Source: Lichenicola sp050954785 (GTDB lineage: Bacteria; Pseudomonadota; Alphaproteobacteria; Acetobacterales; Acetobacteraceae). Taken from it: a stretch of DNA of 64,000 bases. Location: NCBI GenBank assembly GCA_050954785.1, contig JBPBQO010000146.1, positions 1 to 64,000 of the forward strand, given 5' to 3'. The notes beneath the pieces are model-generated. The model did not search any database. It saw only the letters and a list, made by a program, of their open reading frames with translations, and had not been told where the DNA came from. Positions 44,036-53,504 of the stretch are shown in pieces; position 1 is the first letter of the stretch; every line of letters begins with the position of its first letter. A program made the position numbers and the translations under genes.

Positions 44036-46381
44036 CTATAGCGGTGCTGTTCGCAGGCGCAGAGCGTTGGCGATGACCGAGACCGAGCTGAGCGACATCG
44101 CCAATGCCGCGATCGTCGGGCTCAGCAGAATACCGAAGATCGGGTAGAGGACACCAGCAGCAACCGGGATGCCTATGACGTTATAGGCGAATGCGAACAC
44201 CAGGTTCTGGCGAATGTTGCGCATCGTCAGGCGGCTGAGCGAGCGCGCCCGCACGAGCGCCGACAAGTCGCCGTTCACCAGGGTGATGCCGGCACTCTGG
44301 ATCGCCACTTCCGTGCCGGTGCCCATCGCGATGCCGACATCCGCTTCCGCTAGTGCCGGCGCGTCGTTGACGCCGTCTCCGGCCATGGCGACGACATGAC
44401 CCTTTGCTTTCATCTCGCGAACGATCCGATGCTTGTCCTCGGGCAGCGTGTCGCCGTGTACGTCGGTGATACCCAGCGTCTTGCCGACGGCCCGGGCCGT
44501 CGTCGCATTGTCGCCGGTCAGCATCACGATGTTGATACCGTCCGCGCGTAATGCCTTCAGGGCGGCGTCGGTGGTAGCCTTGATCGGATCTTCTATGCCG
44601 ACGATCGCCCCGGGTTTCCCGTCCACCGCCAGGAACAGTGCGGTGGTGCCGTCGTGACGAAGCCGATCCGCCTGCTCGTTCATGCTCGAGAAATCGATCT
44701 GCAACTCGCCCATCCAGGCAGCATTGCCGAGTGCGACTGATCGTCCGCCGAGCGTCGCGGATACGCCTTTTCCGGTGCTGGAGAGGAACTCCGCCGTATC
44801 CTGCATGACCAGCCCACGTCGCTTCGCCTCCGCGACGATCGCCGCCGCCAGCGGATGCTCGCTGGATCGCTCCACACCGGCGGCAAGCGCCAGCAGATCG
44901 TCTTCCGGCAGGCTGTCGGCAGCAGCGAGTACCGCGACCACGCGGGGCTTGCCCTCGGTCACGGTTCCGGTTTTGTCGATCACCAGCACATCGACCTTCT
45001 CCAGCCGTTCGAGCGCCTCCGCGGACTTGATCAGCACTCCGGCGCCGGCACCCTTGCCGACACCGACCCCGATGCTCATCGGCGTCGCCAGTCCGAGCGC
45101 GCAGGGACAGGCGATGATGACGACCGATACTGCGGCGACCAATCCGTACGCGAGTGCCGGCGACGGTCCCCAAATTGCCCAGGCGATGAACGCGAGTGCG
45201 GCCACCGCAAGCACGATGGGCACGAAATAGCCGGCGACATGATCGGCCACGCGCTGGATCGGCGCGCGGCTTCGTTGCGCGTCGGCGACCATGGCGACGA
45301 TCCGCGCCAGCATGGTGTCGGCACCCACCTTGTCCGCCCGCATGACCAGCGAGCCGGTACCGTTGATGGTGCCGCCGATCAGCCTGTCGCCGGCCTGCTT
45401 GAACACCGGCATCGGCTCGCCGGTGATCATCGCCTCGTCGACGGCGCTGCTGCCGTCCAGCACCGCGCCATCAACCGGAATGCCGTCGCCAGGACGCACC
45501 CGGAGTCGGTCGCCGGATTCCACCTGATCGAGCGGGATCTCGTTGTCATGACCATCCGTGCCGAGACGCCACGCAGTTTTCGGCGTGAGATTGAGCAGTG
45601 CCCGGATTGCTCCGCCGGTGCGGTCGCGGGCCCGCAATTCGAGAACCTGGCCGAGCAGGACGAGTACGGTAATGACCGCGGCCGCTTCGAAATAGACCGC
45701 GACCGTACCGCCCATGCCGCGGAACCCGAGCGGGAAGATGCCGGGCAGGAACGTTGCGAACAGGCTGTACAAATAGGCGGTCCCGGTCCCGAGCGCGATC
45801 AGGCTGAACATGTTCAGGCTCCGGTGCATGACCGATGCCCAGCCGCGCTGGAAGAACGGCCATCCGGCCCAGAGCACCACCGGCGTCGACAGGGCAAGCT
45901 GGATCCAAGCCGATATTCGTGGCGGCACCAGTGCATCGAGCCCGAGTGCCGGGATGTGGCCGCTCATCTCCAGCACGAACACCGGCAGCGTCAGCACAAG
46001 CGCGATCCAGAACCGGCGCGTCATGTCGATAAGCTCGTGGTTGATCGGAGCCTCGGCGGTCATCGCCATCGGCTCGAGCGCCATGCCGCAGAACGGGCAA
46101 CTGCCGGGACCTTCGTTACGCACGTCCGGATGCATCGGGCAGGTGTAGAGCGCGCCGGGCAGGGCAGGCGGAACCGCACCCGCCGGCGCCGGGTGCAGAT
46201 ATTTTTCGGGGTCGGCGATGAACTTCGTGCGGCAGCCCGCGGAGCAGAAGTGGAACGACGCGCCCGCATGGTCGTGCCGGTGCTTCGACGTTTCCGGATC
46301 GACCGTCATGCCGCAAACCGGATCGACGACCCGGTTGGACGCTGCATGATCGTGGAGGTGGTCGCAATGATGGTCGGTCAC
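44036..46381 (-). CDS. copA: Copper-exporting P1B-type ATPase with YHS and metal-binding N-terminus
   Basis: The 781-residue pump has a His-rich start (TDHHCDHLHDH), a YHS domain (DPVCGM, residues 20-25), and a heavy-metal-binding segment YTCPMHPDV...CPFCGM at residues 79-100 in place of the usual CxxC ferredoxin-like domain. The catalytic parts are CPC in IIACPCALGLATPMS, the phosphorylation motif DKTGTVTEG, HP in SSEHPLAAAI and GDGVNDAPALAEADVGIAMG. The GTG at 46381 is chosen because GAGGA stands 7 bases before it; the ATG at 46408 has no such site. It diverges from a CsoR-type gene, so expression should be copper-induced. Confidence 0.93.
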   Translation of the reverse strand: MTDHHCDHLHDHAASNRVVDPVCGMTVDPETSKHRHDHAGASFHFCSAGCRTKFIADPEKYLHPAPAGAVPPALPGALYTCPMHPDVRNEGPGSCPFCGMALEPMAMTAEAPINHELIDMTRRFWIALVLTLPVFVLEMSGHIPALGLDALVPPRISAWIQLALSTPVVLWAGWPFFQRGWASVMHRSLNMFSLIALGTGTAYLYSLFATFLPGIFPLGFRGMGGTVAVYFEAAAVITVLVLLGQVLELRARDRTGGAIRALLNLTPKTAWRLGTDGHDNEIPLDQVESGDRLRVRPGDGIPVDGAVLDGSSAVDEAMITGEPMPVFKQAGDRLIGGTINGTGSLVMRADKVGADTMLARIVAMVADAQRSRAPIQRVADHVAGYFVPIVLAVAALAFIAWAIWGPSPALAYGLVAAVSVVIIACPCALGLATPMSIGVGVGKGAGAGVLIKSAEALERLEKVDVLVIDKTGTVTEGKPRVVAVLAAADSLPEDDLLALAAGVERSSEHPLAAAIVAEAKRRGLVMQDTAEFLSSTGKGVSATLGGRSVALGNAAWMGELQIDFSSMNEQADRLRHDGTTALFLAVDGKPGAIVGIEDPIKATTDAALKALRADGINIVMLTGDNATTARAVGKTLGITDVHGDTLPEDKHRIVREMKAKGHVVAMAGDGVNDAPALAEADVGIAMGTGTEVAIQSAGITLVNGDLSALVRARSLSRLTMRNIRQNLVFAFAYNVIGIPVAAGVLYPIFGILLSPTIAALAMSLSSVSVIANALRLRTAPL

Positions 46382-46438
46382 GGGAAGTCCTCGAAGGGTT
46401 CGGGTCATCGGACGGCGTCGATTGCTGCTTGTCGCATA

Positions 46439-46453
46439 TACCCCATGGGGGTA
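46439..46453. promoter_or_regulatory. Probable CsoR operator
   Basis: TACCCCATGGGGGTA is a pseudo-palindrome with G/C tracts of the kind bound by CsoR/RcnR repressors. It lies between copA (start 46381) and csoR (start 46465) and could control both. Confidence 0.7.
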
Positions 46454-46464
46454 GGGTAACAAGT

Positions 46465-46740
46465 ATGCACGATGTCACGAAGAAGCAGGTCTCCATCCGG
46501 CTCAGGAAGGTCCAGGGCCAGATCGGCGGTCTGCTGCGCATGGTCGAGGAGGATCGCTACTGCGTGGACGTGCTGACGCTGATCAGCGCCACCCGGGCGG
46601 CGCTGCACACCATCGAGAGCCGGATCCTCGAGGACCACGTGTCGCATTGCGTCGCCGACGCCTTTTCGTCCGGCGACCGGGTCGACCAGCAGCATAAGAT
46701 AACCGAGCTCGTCGCCACGATCGGACGAATGACGAAGTAG
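46465..46740 (+). CDS. csoR: CsoR-type copper-sensing repressor
   Basis: The 91-residue all-helical protein keeps the Cu(I)-binding triad: Cys in EEDRYCVDVLTLIS, and His and Cys in RILEDHVSHCVADA. The N-terminal VSIRLRKVQGQIGGLLRMVE is the DUF156 signature. The ATG at 46465 lies just downstream of the palindromic operator. Cu(I) binding should release the repressor and switch on copA. The C-H-C set argues for copper rather than nickel (RcnR) or formaldehyde (FrmR). Confidence 0.9.
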   Translation: MHDVTKKQVSIRLRKVQGQIGGLLRMVEEDRYCVDVLTLISATRAALHTIESRILEDHVSHCVADAFSSGDRVDQQHKITELVATIGRMTK

Positions 46741-46763
46741 CCGTGTTTCTTGGTCCCGGGCCG

Positions 46764-47096
46764 CTATCCGCCCGAACCGGATCGGGAGAACAGGTTCACC
46801 ACCAGCACGCCGCACAGGATGAGCGCCATGCCGATGATCGCGGCGAGGTCCGGGGCCTGATCGAACAGGATCCATGCGAGCAGGGAGATCAGCACGATGC
46901 CGATGCCCGACCAGATCGCATAGGCGATGCCGACCGGCATGGTGCGCAGCGTCAGCGAAAGACAGTAGAAGGAAATCCCGTAACCGATCACCACGATGAC
47001 CGACGGCCAGAGCCGGGTGAAGCCGGCCGATGCCTTGAGTGCCGACGTGGCCGCGGTCTCGGCAAGGATGGCGATCAACAGGGTAAGATAAGGCAT
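46764..47096 (-). CDS. Small multidrug resistance (EmrE-type) efflux protein
   Basis: The 110-residue protein has four membrane helices and the family residues: the essential Glu in LIAILAETAATSALK, YGISFYCLSLTLRTMPVGIA, and YAIWSGIGIVLIS. It would expel lipophilic cations by proton exchange as a dimer. It converges on csoR with 23 bp between and diverges from alkB across 98 bp. Confidence 0.92.
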   Translation of the reverse strand: MPYLTLLIAILAETAATSALKASAGFTRLWPSVIVVIGYGISFYCLSLTLRTMPVGIAYAIWSGIGIVLISLLAWILFDQAPDLAAIIGMALILCGVLVVNLFSRSGSGG

Positions 47097-47194
47097 GGAC
47101 GCCGTTCTGCTCCCGGATGTGGCGCGGTTCTACTGTCGGCGACGTTCATTGTGGCTGGCCCGACAGGCGCGAACGATAGCGTGCGGATGGAACG

Positions 47195-47944
47195 ATGGCT
47201 GATCTGTTCGATACCCTGACACCCGCGCCCGGCGAGGCGGTGGGCTTGGCGCCCGATGCCTGGCTGTTGCCGGGTTTCGCCGGCACGGAAGCGCAGGCAT
47301 TGCTGGCCGACCTGCTTGCCGTGGCGGAGGAGTCGCCGTTCCGCCATCTCGTCACGCCGGGCGGCGCTACGATGTCGGTGGCGATGACCAACTGCGGCGG
47401 CCTGGGCTGGATCAGCGATCGTCGCGGCTATCGCTACGAGCCGGTCGACCCGCTTACCTCCCGATCCTGGCCAACGATGCCGGATCGGTTCCTGCACTTG
47501 GCGCGGCGAGCCTCCGATGCTGCCGGCTTCCCCGGCTTTGCGCCGGACGCATGCCTGATCAACCGCTACGTGCCCCGATCCAAGCTGTCGCTGCACCAGG
47601 ACCGCGACGAGCTGGATCTCGATGCCCCGATCGTGTCCGTATCGCTCGGTCTGCCAGCGGTGTTCATGTTCGGCGGCCAGGCTCGCGGCGCGTGCGCATC
47701 CCGGCACCGCCTGCAGAGCGGTGATGTCGCCGTCTGGGGCGGCGCATCCAGACTGGCCTTCCATGGCATCGCGCCGCTTGCGGACGGCACGCACCACCTG
47801 ACCGGGCCGTTCCGCTACAACCTGACCTTCCGAAAGGTCACGTCCGACTCAGGGTCGGGGGCAGTCCGGAGCGGTAAACTCCCCGTCGTCGCACTTTCGT
47901 TCCTGCCGGAATGGGAGGATAAGAGCGCCATTCCAGGTATATGA
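47195..47944 (+). CDS. alkB: AlkB DNA/RNA repair dioxygenase
   Basis: The 249-residue enzyme removes methyl lesions such as 1-methyladenine by Fe(II)/2-oxoglutarate oxidation. The metal ligands are His134 and Asp136 in LSLHQDRDE and His190 in LAFHGI; the oxoglutarate Arg residues are in RYNLTFRK (207 and 213). The family normally ends there, but this frame continues for about 35 residues with no recognised motif. Confidence 0.94.
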   Translation: MADLFDTLTPAPGEAVGLAPDAWLLPGFAGTEAQALLADLLAVAEESPFRHLVTPGGATMSVAMTNCGGLGWISDRRGYRYEPVDPLTSRSWPTMPDRFLHLARRASDAAGFPGFAPDACLINRYVPRSKLSLHQDRDELDLDAPIVSVSLGLPAVFMFGGQARGACASRHRLQSGDVAVWGGASRLAFHGIAPLADGTHHLTGPFRYNLTFRKVTSDSGSGAVRSGKLPVVALSFLPEWEDKSAIPGI

Positions 47945-47996
47945 GGGCTGTTTCGCGCGGTTCGCCTGCCTGACAGAGGATCCGGAAGCCAGATCG

Positions 47997-49388
47997 ATGA
48001 GCGCTGTTCTATCTGCGACAGGCCCGACCCGCCCAGCCTGGACCCCCGACACGTGGCGCTCGTTCCCGATCAGCCAGGCGCCGTCCTATCCGGACCAGGA
48101 CGCGCTCGACACGGTCGAGGCGCGTCTGCGCGGATATCCGCCGCTGGTGTTCGCGGGTGAGGCACGTCGGCTGAAGCAGCAGCTCGCACTCGCTGCCCAG
48201 GGCCGTGCCTTCGTGCTGCAGGGCGGCGCCTGTGCCGAGAGCTTCGGCGAGTTCAAGGCGGACATCATCCGCGACACTTTTCGCGTGCTGCTGCAGATGG
48301 CGGTGGTGCTGACTTTCGGCGCCAAGGTGCCGGTGGTGAAGATCGGCCGCATGGCCGGCCAGTATGCCAAGCCGCGTTCCTCCGGCATGGAGATCATGGC
48401 CGGCGAGACGCTGCCGTCCTATCGCGGCGACATCATCAACGGTCCGGACTTCACCTCGGCGGACCGTGTGCCCGACCCGGTGCGGATGGAAACCGGATAT
48501 TTCCAGTCGGCCGGCACGCTCAACCTGCTGCGCGCTTTCGCCGGCGGCGGCTATGCCAACCTGCACCAGGTGCATCGCTGGAATCTCGGTTTCGTCGAGC
48601 GCAGCCCGCTGGCGGCCCGCTACCAGGATCTGGCCCAGCGGATCGACGAGACGCTGGAGTTCATGGGGGCCTGCGGCCTGTCGGCCAATGCGCCGCAGGT
48701 CAACGAGACCGAGTTCTATACCAGTCACGAGGCGCTGCTGCTGCCGTACGAGCAGGCGCTGACCCGGGTCGATTCCACCACCGGCGACTGGTACGGCTGC
48801 TCGGCGCATTTCCTTTGGATCGGCGACCGCACCCGCCAGCCGGACGGCGCGCATGTCGAATACCTGCGCGGCGTGCGCAATCCGATCGGCCTCAAGGTCG
48901 GTCCGACCACCACCACCGACGATTTGCTTCGGCTGATCGATCTGCTCAATCCGCACGAGGAAGCCGGACGCCTGACGCTGATCAGCCGGATGGGCGCCGA
49001 GGGAGTCGCCCGTCATTTGCCGCCGTTGCTCCGGGCGGTGCAGAAGGCCGGCCGCAAGGTGGTCTGGCTGTGCGACCCGATGCACGGCAACACCATCAGC
49101 ACCGCCTCCAAGATCAAGACCCGCTCGTTCGATGCGATCCTGTCGGAGCTGCGAGGCTTCTTCGACGTGTTCGCGGCCGAGGGCGCATGGCCCGGCGGCA
49201 TCCATGTCGAGATGACCGGCCAGGATGTCACCGAATGCGTCGGCGGTGCGCACCGTCTGACCGAAGCCGATCTCGGCAACCGCTACGAGACCTTCTGCGA
49301 CCCGCGCCTCAACGCGGAGCAGTCGCTCGAGATGGCGTTCCTGGTCGCTGAGGAACTGACCGCGCGACGTCGCGCCAATGCACGGTGA
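47997..49388 (+). CDS. aroG: 3-Deoxy-7-phosphoheptulonate synthase, class II
   Basis: The 463-residue enzyme joins PEP and erythrose-4-phosphate in the first step of the shikimate pathway. Class II (plant-type) features are FVLQGGACAESF, KIGRMAGQYAKPRSS, GYANLHQVHRWNLGFV, GLKVGPTTTTDDLL, WLCDPMHGNT and GIHVEMTGQDVTECVGGA. It is the first gene of a tightly packed run with the NAPRTase-like gene (11-bp overlap), a hypothetical and gltX. Confidence 0.96.
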   Translation: MSAVLSATGPTRPAWTPDTWRSFPISQAPSYPDQDALDTVEARLRGYPPLVFAGEARRLKQQLALAAQGRAFVLQGGACAESFGEFKADIIRDTFRVLLQMAVVLTFGAKVPVVKIGRMAGQYAKPRSSGMEIMAGETLPSYRGDIINGPDFTSADRVPDPVRMETGYFQSAGTLNLLRAFAGGGYANLHQVHRWNLGFVERSPLAARYQDLAQRIDETLEFMGACGLSANAPQVNETEFYTSHEALLLPYEQALTRVDSTTGDWYGCSAHFLWIGDRTRQPDGAHVEYLRGVRNPIGLKVGPTTTTDDLLRLIDLLNPHEEAGRLTLISRMGAEGVARHLPPLLRAVQKAGRKVVWLCDPMHGNTISTASKIKTRSFDAILSELRGFFDVFAAEGAWPGGIHVEMTGQDVTECVGGAHRLTEADLGNRYETFCDPRLNAEQSLEMAFLVAEELTARRRANAR

Positions 49389-50583
49389 CCGTCCCGTGAG
49401 CGATGTCTCCGGCGTCTCAAAGGTGACCGACGACGCGTCGATCACGGCGCGAACCGACGCCTACTTCAACCGGACCCGGACGATCGTCGGCCATTACGGC
49501 GATGTCCGCGTTACCTATGCGCTGTTCCTGCGCCGTCCGGTCATCGCCGCTTGCCGGCTGATGACGGACTGGCTGCTTGGCGTGGCATCCGCTCGTGGCC
49601 TCGATATCGAGGTCGAGCAAAACTTCGCGGAAGGCGATTGGGTCGGGGCAGGCGAGCCGCTGGTCTATGTGACGGGCAGCTTCCAGGGACTGGTCGATCT
49701 CGAGACGCTGCTGCTGCAGAAGCTCGGGCCGGCCTGCGTCGCCGCGCACAATGCGTACCAGATGTGCCTCGGCCTGCCGCAGGTGCGATTCCTTGCGATG
49801 GAAGCCAGGCACTGCGCCGGCTTCGAGATGCAGGAGATGATGGCCTATGCCGCGTCGGTCGGCGGGCGCGCGGCACAGAAGGAAGGCGCACTCGGCTTCG
49901 TCGGATGCGCCAACGATGCGACTGCCCATTTCTATGGGGCTGCGTCCGGCTTCGGCACCATGCCGCATGCCCTGATCGGTTATGCCGGCTCGACTCTGCG
50001 TGCGGCCGAGATGTTCCATGAGAGCTTCCCGGACGTCGATCTCACCGTGCTGACCGACTATTTCGGCCGCGAGATCACCGATGGGCTGGAGGTCTGCTGC
50101 CGGTTTCCCGAGCTGGCGGCTGCCGGCCGGATGGCGGTCCGGCTGGACACGCATGGCGGCCGGTTCCTGGAGGGGCTGGACCCGCAACTGAGCTACGCGG
50201 TGATCGAGCGGCACGTGCCGGGTGCGATCCGCCGCTATCGCAGCGAGACCGAACTGCGTCACCTGGTCGGCACCGGCGTTTCGGCGGCGGCGATCTGGCG
50301 CATGCGCGAGGCGCTGGACGAGGCGGGTTTCCCCGCGGTCCGCATCATCGCATCGTCCGGCTTCGGCGTGGATAAATGCCGGGTGATGGCCGACGCCAGG
50401 GCGCCGATCGACGTGGTCGGCACCGGCAGCTTCATTCCCGATAGCTGGTCCGAGACCTATGCGACCGCCGACATCGTCGCCTATGACAGCGTCCCGCGGG
50501 TCAAGGTGGGTCGCGAGTTCCTGTTGCGGAAAATCGAGGACCGGCCAGGCCGTGGCCGATCCCATACGAAAGACGATGCATGA
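49378..50583 (+). CDS. Nicotinate phosphoribosyltransferase-like protein
   Basis: The 401-residue protein has the NAPRTase/quinolinate PRTase fold. The N-terminal part is RTDAYFNRTRTIVGHYGDVR, and the barrel shows MEARHCAGFEMQEMMAYAAS, RLDTHGGRFLEGLD, RIIASSGFGVDKCRVM and PIDVVGTGSFIPDSWSETYA. It is expected to convert nicotinate and PRPP to nicotinate mononucleotide for NAD salvage. The sequence is of the shorter, divergent group, so the substrate is inferred. A GTG at 49396 is an alternative start. It overlaps the next gene by ATGA. Confidence 0.85.
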   Translation: MHGDRPVSDVSGVSKVTDDASITARTDAYFNRTRTIVGHYGDVRVTYALFLRRPVIAACRLMTDWLLGVASARGLDIEVEQNFAEGDWVGAGEPLVYVTGSFQGLVDLETLLLQKLGPACVAAHNAYQMCLGLPQVRFLAMEARHCAGFEMQEMMAYAASVGGRAAQKEGALGFVGCANDATAHFYGAASGFGTMPHALIGYAGSTLRAAEMFHESFPDVDLTVLTDYFGREITDGLEVCCRFPELAAAGRMAVRLDTHGGRFLEGLDPQLSYAVIERHVPGAIRRYRSETELRHLVGTGVSAAAIWRMREALDEAGFPAVRIIASSGFGVDKCRVMADARAPIDVVGTGSFIPDSWSETYATADIVAYDSVPRVKVGREFLLRKIEDRPGRGRSHTKDDA

Positions 50584-51083
50584 CCGACGATGAATTTCCT
50601 CCGGAAGGCGAGCCGTTTTCGTCCGAGGGAGGACTGTTCGCGCCTGAAGGCGGCTGGGTGGTGCGGCTTCTCGACCAGTCCGGCGCTTCCGACGACGACA
50701 TCGTCGAGGAGATCAAGGGCTTCCCGACGCTGATGCAGGCGAACGCGTTCTGCCAGGCCTATGTAAGGGATAGCGTCGAGCGCTGCCGCGTGGCCGGCGC
50801 GACGGCGCGCGAGGTGCTCGCCTCCTGGTTCGCGTTCGGAGAGGATGCCGAGGTGATCGATGCCGGCGAGTCCGGATGGCGCTCATCCGGCGAACTCGAG
50901 GATTTCGCGGCGACCCCGAGTACCGAGATCGAGCGCGACTGGCGTTCGATCGACCCGCGCGGCGAGGCCCTGGATCCGGGCCATGAGCCGGACGACGAGG
51001 ACGAGCCCGACGACGCCGAGGAGCACGACGAGCACGGCGAGCCCGACGACGAAGCGTGGCCGTTGCCCAGGCATAAATCGTGA
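50580..51083 (+). CDS. Hypothetical protein with acidic tail
   Basis: The 167-residue protein is unrecognised. A small alpha/beta core at about residues 23-90 (GGWVVRLLDQSGASDDDIVE, FPTLMQANAFCQAYVRDSVE) is followed by a low-complexity tail very rich in Asp and Glu (DPGHEPDDEDEPDDAEEHDE). It is translationally coupled on both sides: its ATG overlaps the stop of the NAPRTase-like gene, and its stop overlaps the gltX GTG. Such constant placement suggests a real conserved protein of unknown role. Confidence 0.75.
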   Translation: MTDDEFPPEGEPFSSEGGLFAPEGGWVVRLLDQSGASDDDIVEEIKGFPTLMQANAFCQAYVRDSVERCRVAGATAREVLASWFAFGEDAEVIDAGESGWRSSGELEDFAATPSTEIERDWRSIDPRGEALDPGHEPDDEDEPDDAEEHDEHGEPDDEAWPLPRHKS

Positions 51084-52423
51084 AGCTCCGTTTCGCTCCC
51101 AGTCCGACCGGGCTGCTGCATGTCGGCAACGCCCGGCAGGCGGTGGCGAATGCCCTGCATGCGCGCAGGCACGGCGCCGGGTTCCTGCTGCGTATCGACG
51201 ACACCGATGTCGAACGCTCGCGCGAGGAGCACGTGCAGGGGATCCAGCAGGATCTGAGCTGGCTCGGCCTCGAGTGGGACGAGATGGTGCGGCAGTCCGA
51301 GCGGCAGCCGCGCTATGCGGCGGCAGCCGAGCGGCTCCGGCATTCCGGCCGGCTCTATCCATGCTTCGAAAGCGAGGAAGAGCTGCGCGCCAAGCGCGAG
51401 CTGCGCCTGCGCCAGCGCAAGCCCCCGGTATACGACCGGGCCATGCTGCGGATGACCCCGGAGCAGCGCACCCAGGCCGAGGCCAACGGCAAGGTGCCAT
51501 ACTGGCGCTTCCGCCTCTCCGACGGGATGGTTACCTGGGACGATCTGGTCCTCGGACGGTCGCAGGTGAAGCTGCCGTCGATTTCGGACCCGGTGCTGAT
51601 CCGTGCCGACGGCACAGTGCTCTATACGCTGGCATCCGTAGTCGACGACCTCGAGCTCGGCATCACCCATGTCCTGCGTGGCGAGGACCACGTCACCAAC
51701 ACCGGCGTGCAGCTCGATATTCTCGAAGCCCTGGGTGGACGGCCGGATCGGTTTACCTTCGCCCATCTGCCGCTGTTGCTGGACGAAGCGGGCGGCAAGC
51801 TGTCGAAACGCTTCGACGGGCTGTCGTTGCGGGCGCTGCGTCATGATGGCATCGAGCCGGCGGCGCTGGTGTCCTACCTGGCACGTCTCGGAACCTCGGA
51901 GGATCCTCATCCTCTGTCGTTCGCGGAACTCGCCTCGACCTATGACGTGCGTCGCGTGTCGAAGTCGCCCGCTCGTTTCGACATGCGCCAGTTGCTGGCG
52001 CTGAACCGCCGAACGACCCATCACATGTCGTTCGAGCAGGTGCGCGACCGGCTGCCCGCCGGTGCGACGGAGGTGTTCTGGAACGCGGTTCGCGGCAACG
52101 TCGATATGTTGTCCGAGATGCGGCATTGGTGGGACGTGGTCGGCGGCAGCATCGTGCCGCCGGTGCAGGAGGAGGAGGTCGGCTTCCTGCTGCAGGCGCT
52201 CGACGCGCTCCCGGACGACGCGGCCGAACGGCCGTGGAGCGAGACCACCTGGACCGAGTGGACGACAGCGCTTCGCGAAGCCAGTGGCCGAACCGGTCGG
52301 GCCTTGTTCCATCCGCTTCGTCTTGCGCTGACCGGGGAAGAGAAGGGGCCGGAACTGCGTGATCTACTGCCGATCATGGGTCATGAACGTGTGTCCGGTC
52401 GCCTTAGAATGGCCGCAAGTTGA
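51080..52423 (+). CDS. gltX: Glutamyl-tRNA synthetase
   Basis: The 447-residue class I synthetase charges tRNA-Glu. The HIGH-type motif is APSPTGLLHVGNARQAV and the KMSKS-type motif is GGKLSKRFDG. GTVLYTLASVVDDLELGITHV, followed by LRGEDHVTN, is characteristic. Alphaproteobacteria often have two copies, one of which mischarges tRNA-Gln for later amidation; which this is cannot be told. The GTG start overlaps the preceding stop. Confidence 0.95.
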   Translation: MKLRFAPSPTGLLHVGNARQAVANALHARRHGAGFLLRIDDTDVERSREEHVQGIQQDLSWLGLEWDEMVRQSERQPRYAAAAERLRHSGRLYPCFESEEELRAKRELRLRQRKPPVYDRAMLRMTPEQRTQAEANGKVPYWRFRLSDGMVTWDDLVLGRSQVKLPSISDPVLIRADGTVLYTLASVVDDLELGITHVLRGEDHVTNTGVQLDILEALGGRPDRFTFAHLPLLLDEAGGKLSKRFDGLSLRALRHDGIEPAALVSYLARLGTSEDPHPLSFAELASTYDVRRVSKSPARFDMRQLLALNRRTTHHMSFEQVRDRLPAGATEVFWNAVRGNVDMLSEMRHWWDVVGGSIVPPVQEEEVGFLLQALDALPDDAAERPWSETTWTEWTTALREASGRTGRALFHPLRLALTGEEKGPELRDLLPIMGHERVSGRLRMAAS

Positions 52424-52627
52424 ATTACCGGGTGTTCATGACAAAGATGCAATCCAGCGATGAGTGTCAGACGCCTTTTGTGCAGTGCGGTAATAACGAA
52501 ACAGGCCCAAAACAACGTGTATGACTCGCGGCACACGTGTTTCGAGCCGTTTCGTCTCCTTGGGGCGACTGGTGGTCGTAGTGACGGTCCTGGGATTACA
52601 CGGATGATGAGATCGACGAGGGATGGA

Positions 52628-53500
52628 ATGAGAACAAAGATACTGCCGTCATTATCTGGAGCACTTGCTCTGGCGGCAATGACAATGCTCACAGGCTGCA
52701 AATATTCGATCCTTGACCCCAAGGGTGCAGTCGGCATGGCGCAGAAATCGCTCATCCTGACCTCGACCTACGCCATGCTGGTCATTGTGGTCCCGGTGAT
52801 CATCCTGACCCTCTGGTTCGCGTGGCGTTATCGCGAAGGCTCCGGCGCGCGTTATGAGCCGGACTGGGCCCATTCTGGCATCATCGAGATCTTCTGCTGG
52901 GGCATTCCCTGCGCGATCATCCTGTTCCTCGGCATCCTGACCTGGACCAGCACGCACGAACTGGACCCCTACAAGCCGCTCGTCAGCGACAAGAAGCCGA
53001 TCAACATCGAGGTCGTGGCGCTGAACTGGAAGTGGCTGTTCATCTACCCGGACCAGGGGATCGCGACGATCAACGAGATCGCCTTCCCGGTCGATACCCC
53101 GGTCACCTTCCACATCACGTCCGACTCGGTGATGAACTCGTTCTTCATCCCCGAGCTTGGCAGCCAGATCTACGCAATGGCCGGAATGAAGACCCAGTTG
53201 CACCTGATCGCCAACCAACAGGGCACGTTCCCCGGATTGTCGTCTTTCTATAGCGGCCGTGGCTTCTCTGACATGCACTTCAACGCCATATCCACCACGA
53301 ACGAGAAGTTCGCCGATTGGGTGGCCAATGCCAAGAAGTCCCCTTCCGTCATCGATGCCGCGGACTATTCCAAGGTCGCGGCGCCTGAGGAAAAAGCCCC
53401 TGTACAGTATTTTTCCACGGTAGAGCCCAACCTCTTCAACGAGATCATCGCCAAGTATCTTGGCAAGGCCGAGAGCTTCCACTCCGGCATGAAGGAGTAG
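52628..53500 (+). CDS. cyoA: Ubiquinol oxidase bo3-type subunit II
   Basis: The 290-residue protein has a lipoprotein signal with Cys24 in MTMLTGCKY, two membrane helices (MLVIVVPVIILTLWFAWRYR, IPCAIILFLGILTW) and a periplasmic cupredoxin domain (VVALNWKWLFIYPDQGIATI). That domain lacks the Cu-A ligands, as expected for a quinol oxidase. The ATG is preceded by GAGGGATGGA. It opens cyoABCD; the 204 bp upstream should hold the promoter. Confidence 0.95.
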   Translation: MRTKILPSLSGALALAAMTMLTGCKYSILDPKGAVGMAQKSLILTSTYAMLVIVVPVIILTLWFAWRYREGSGARYEPDWAHSGIIEIFCWGIPCAIILFLGILTWTSTHELDPYKPLVSDKKPINIEVVALNWKWLFIYPDQGIATINEIAFPVDTPVTFHITSDSVMNSFFIPELGSQIYAMAGMKTQLHLIANQQGTFPGLSSFYSGRGFSDMHFNAISTTNEKFADWVANAKKSPSVIDAADYSKVAAPEEKAPVQYFSTVEPNLFNEIIAKYLGKAESFHSGMKE

Positions 53501-53504
53501 ACCA

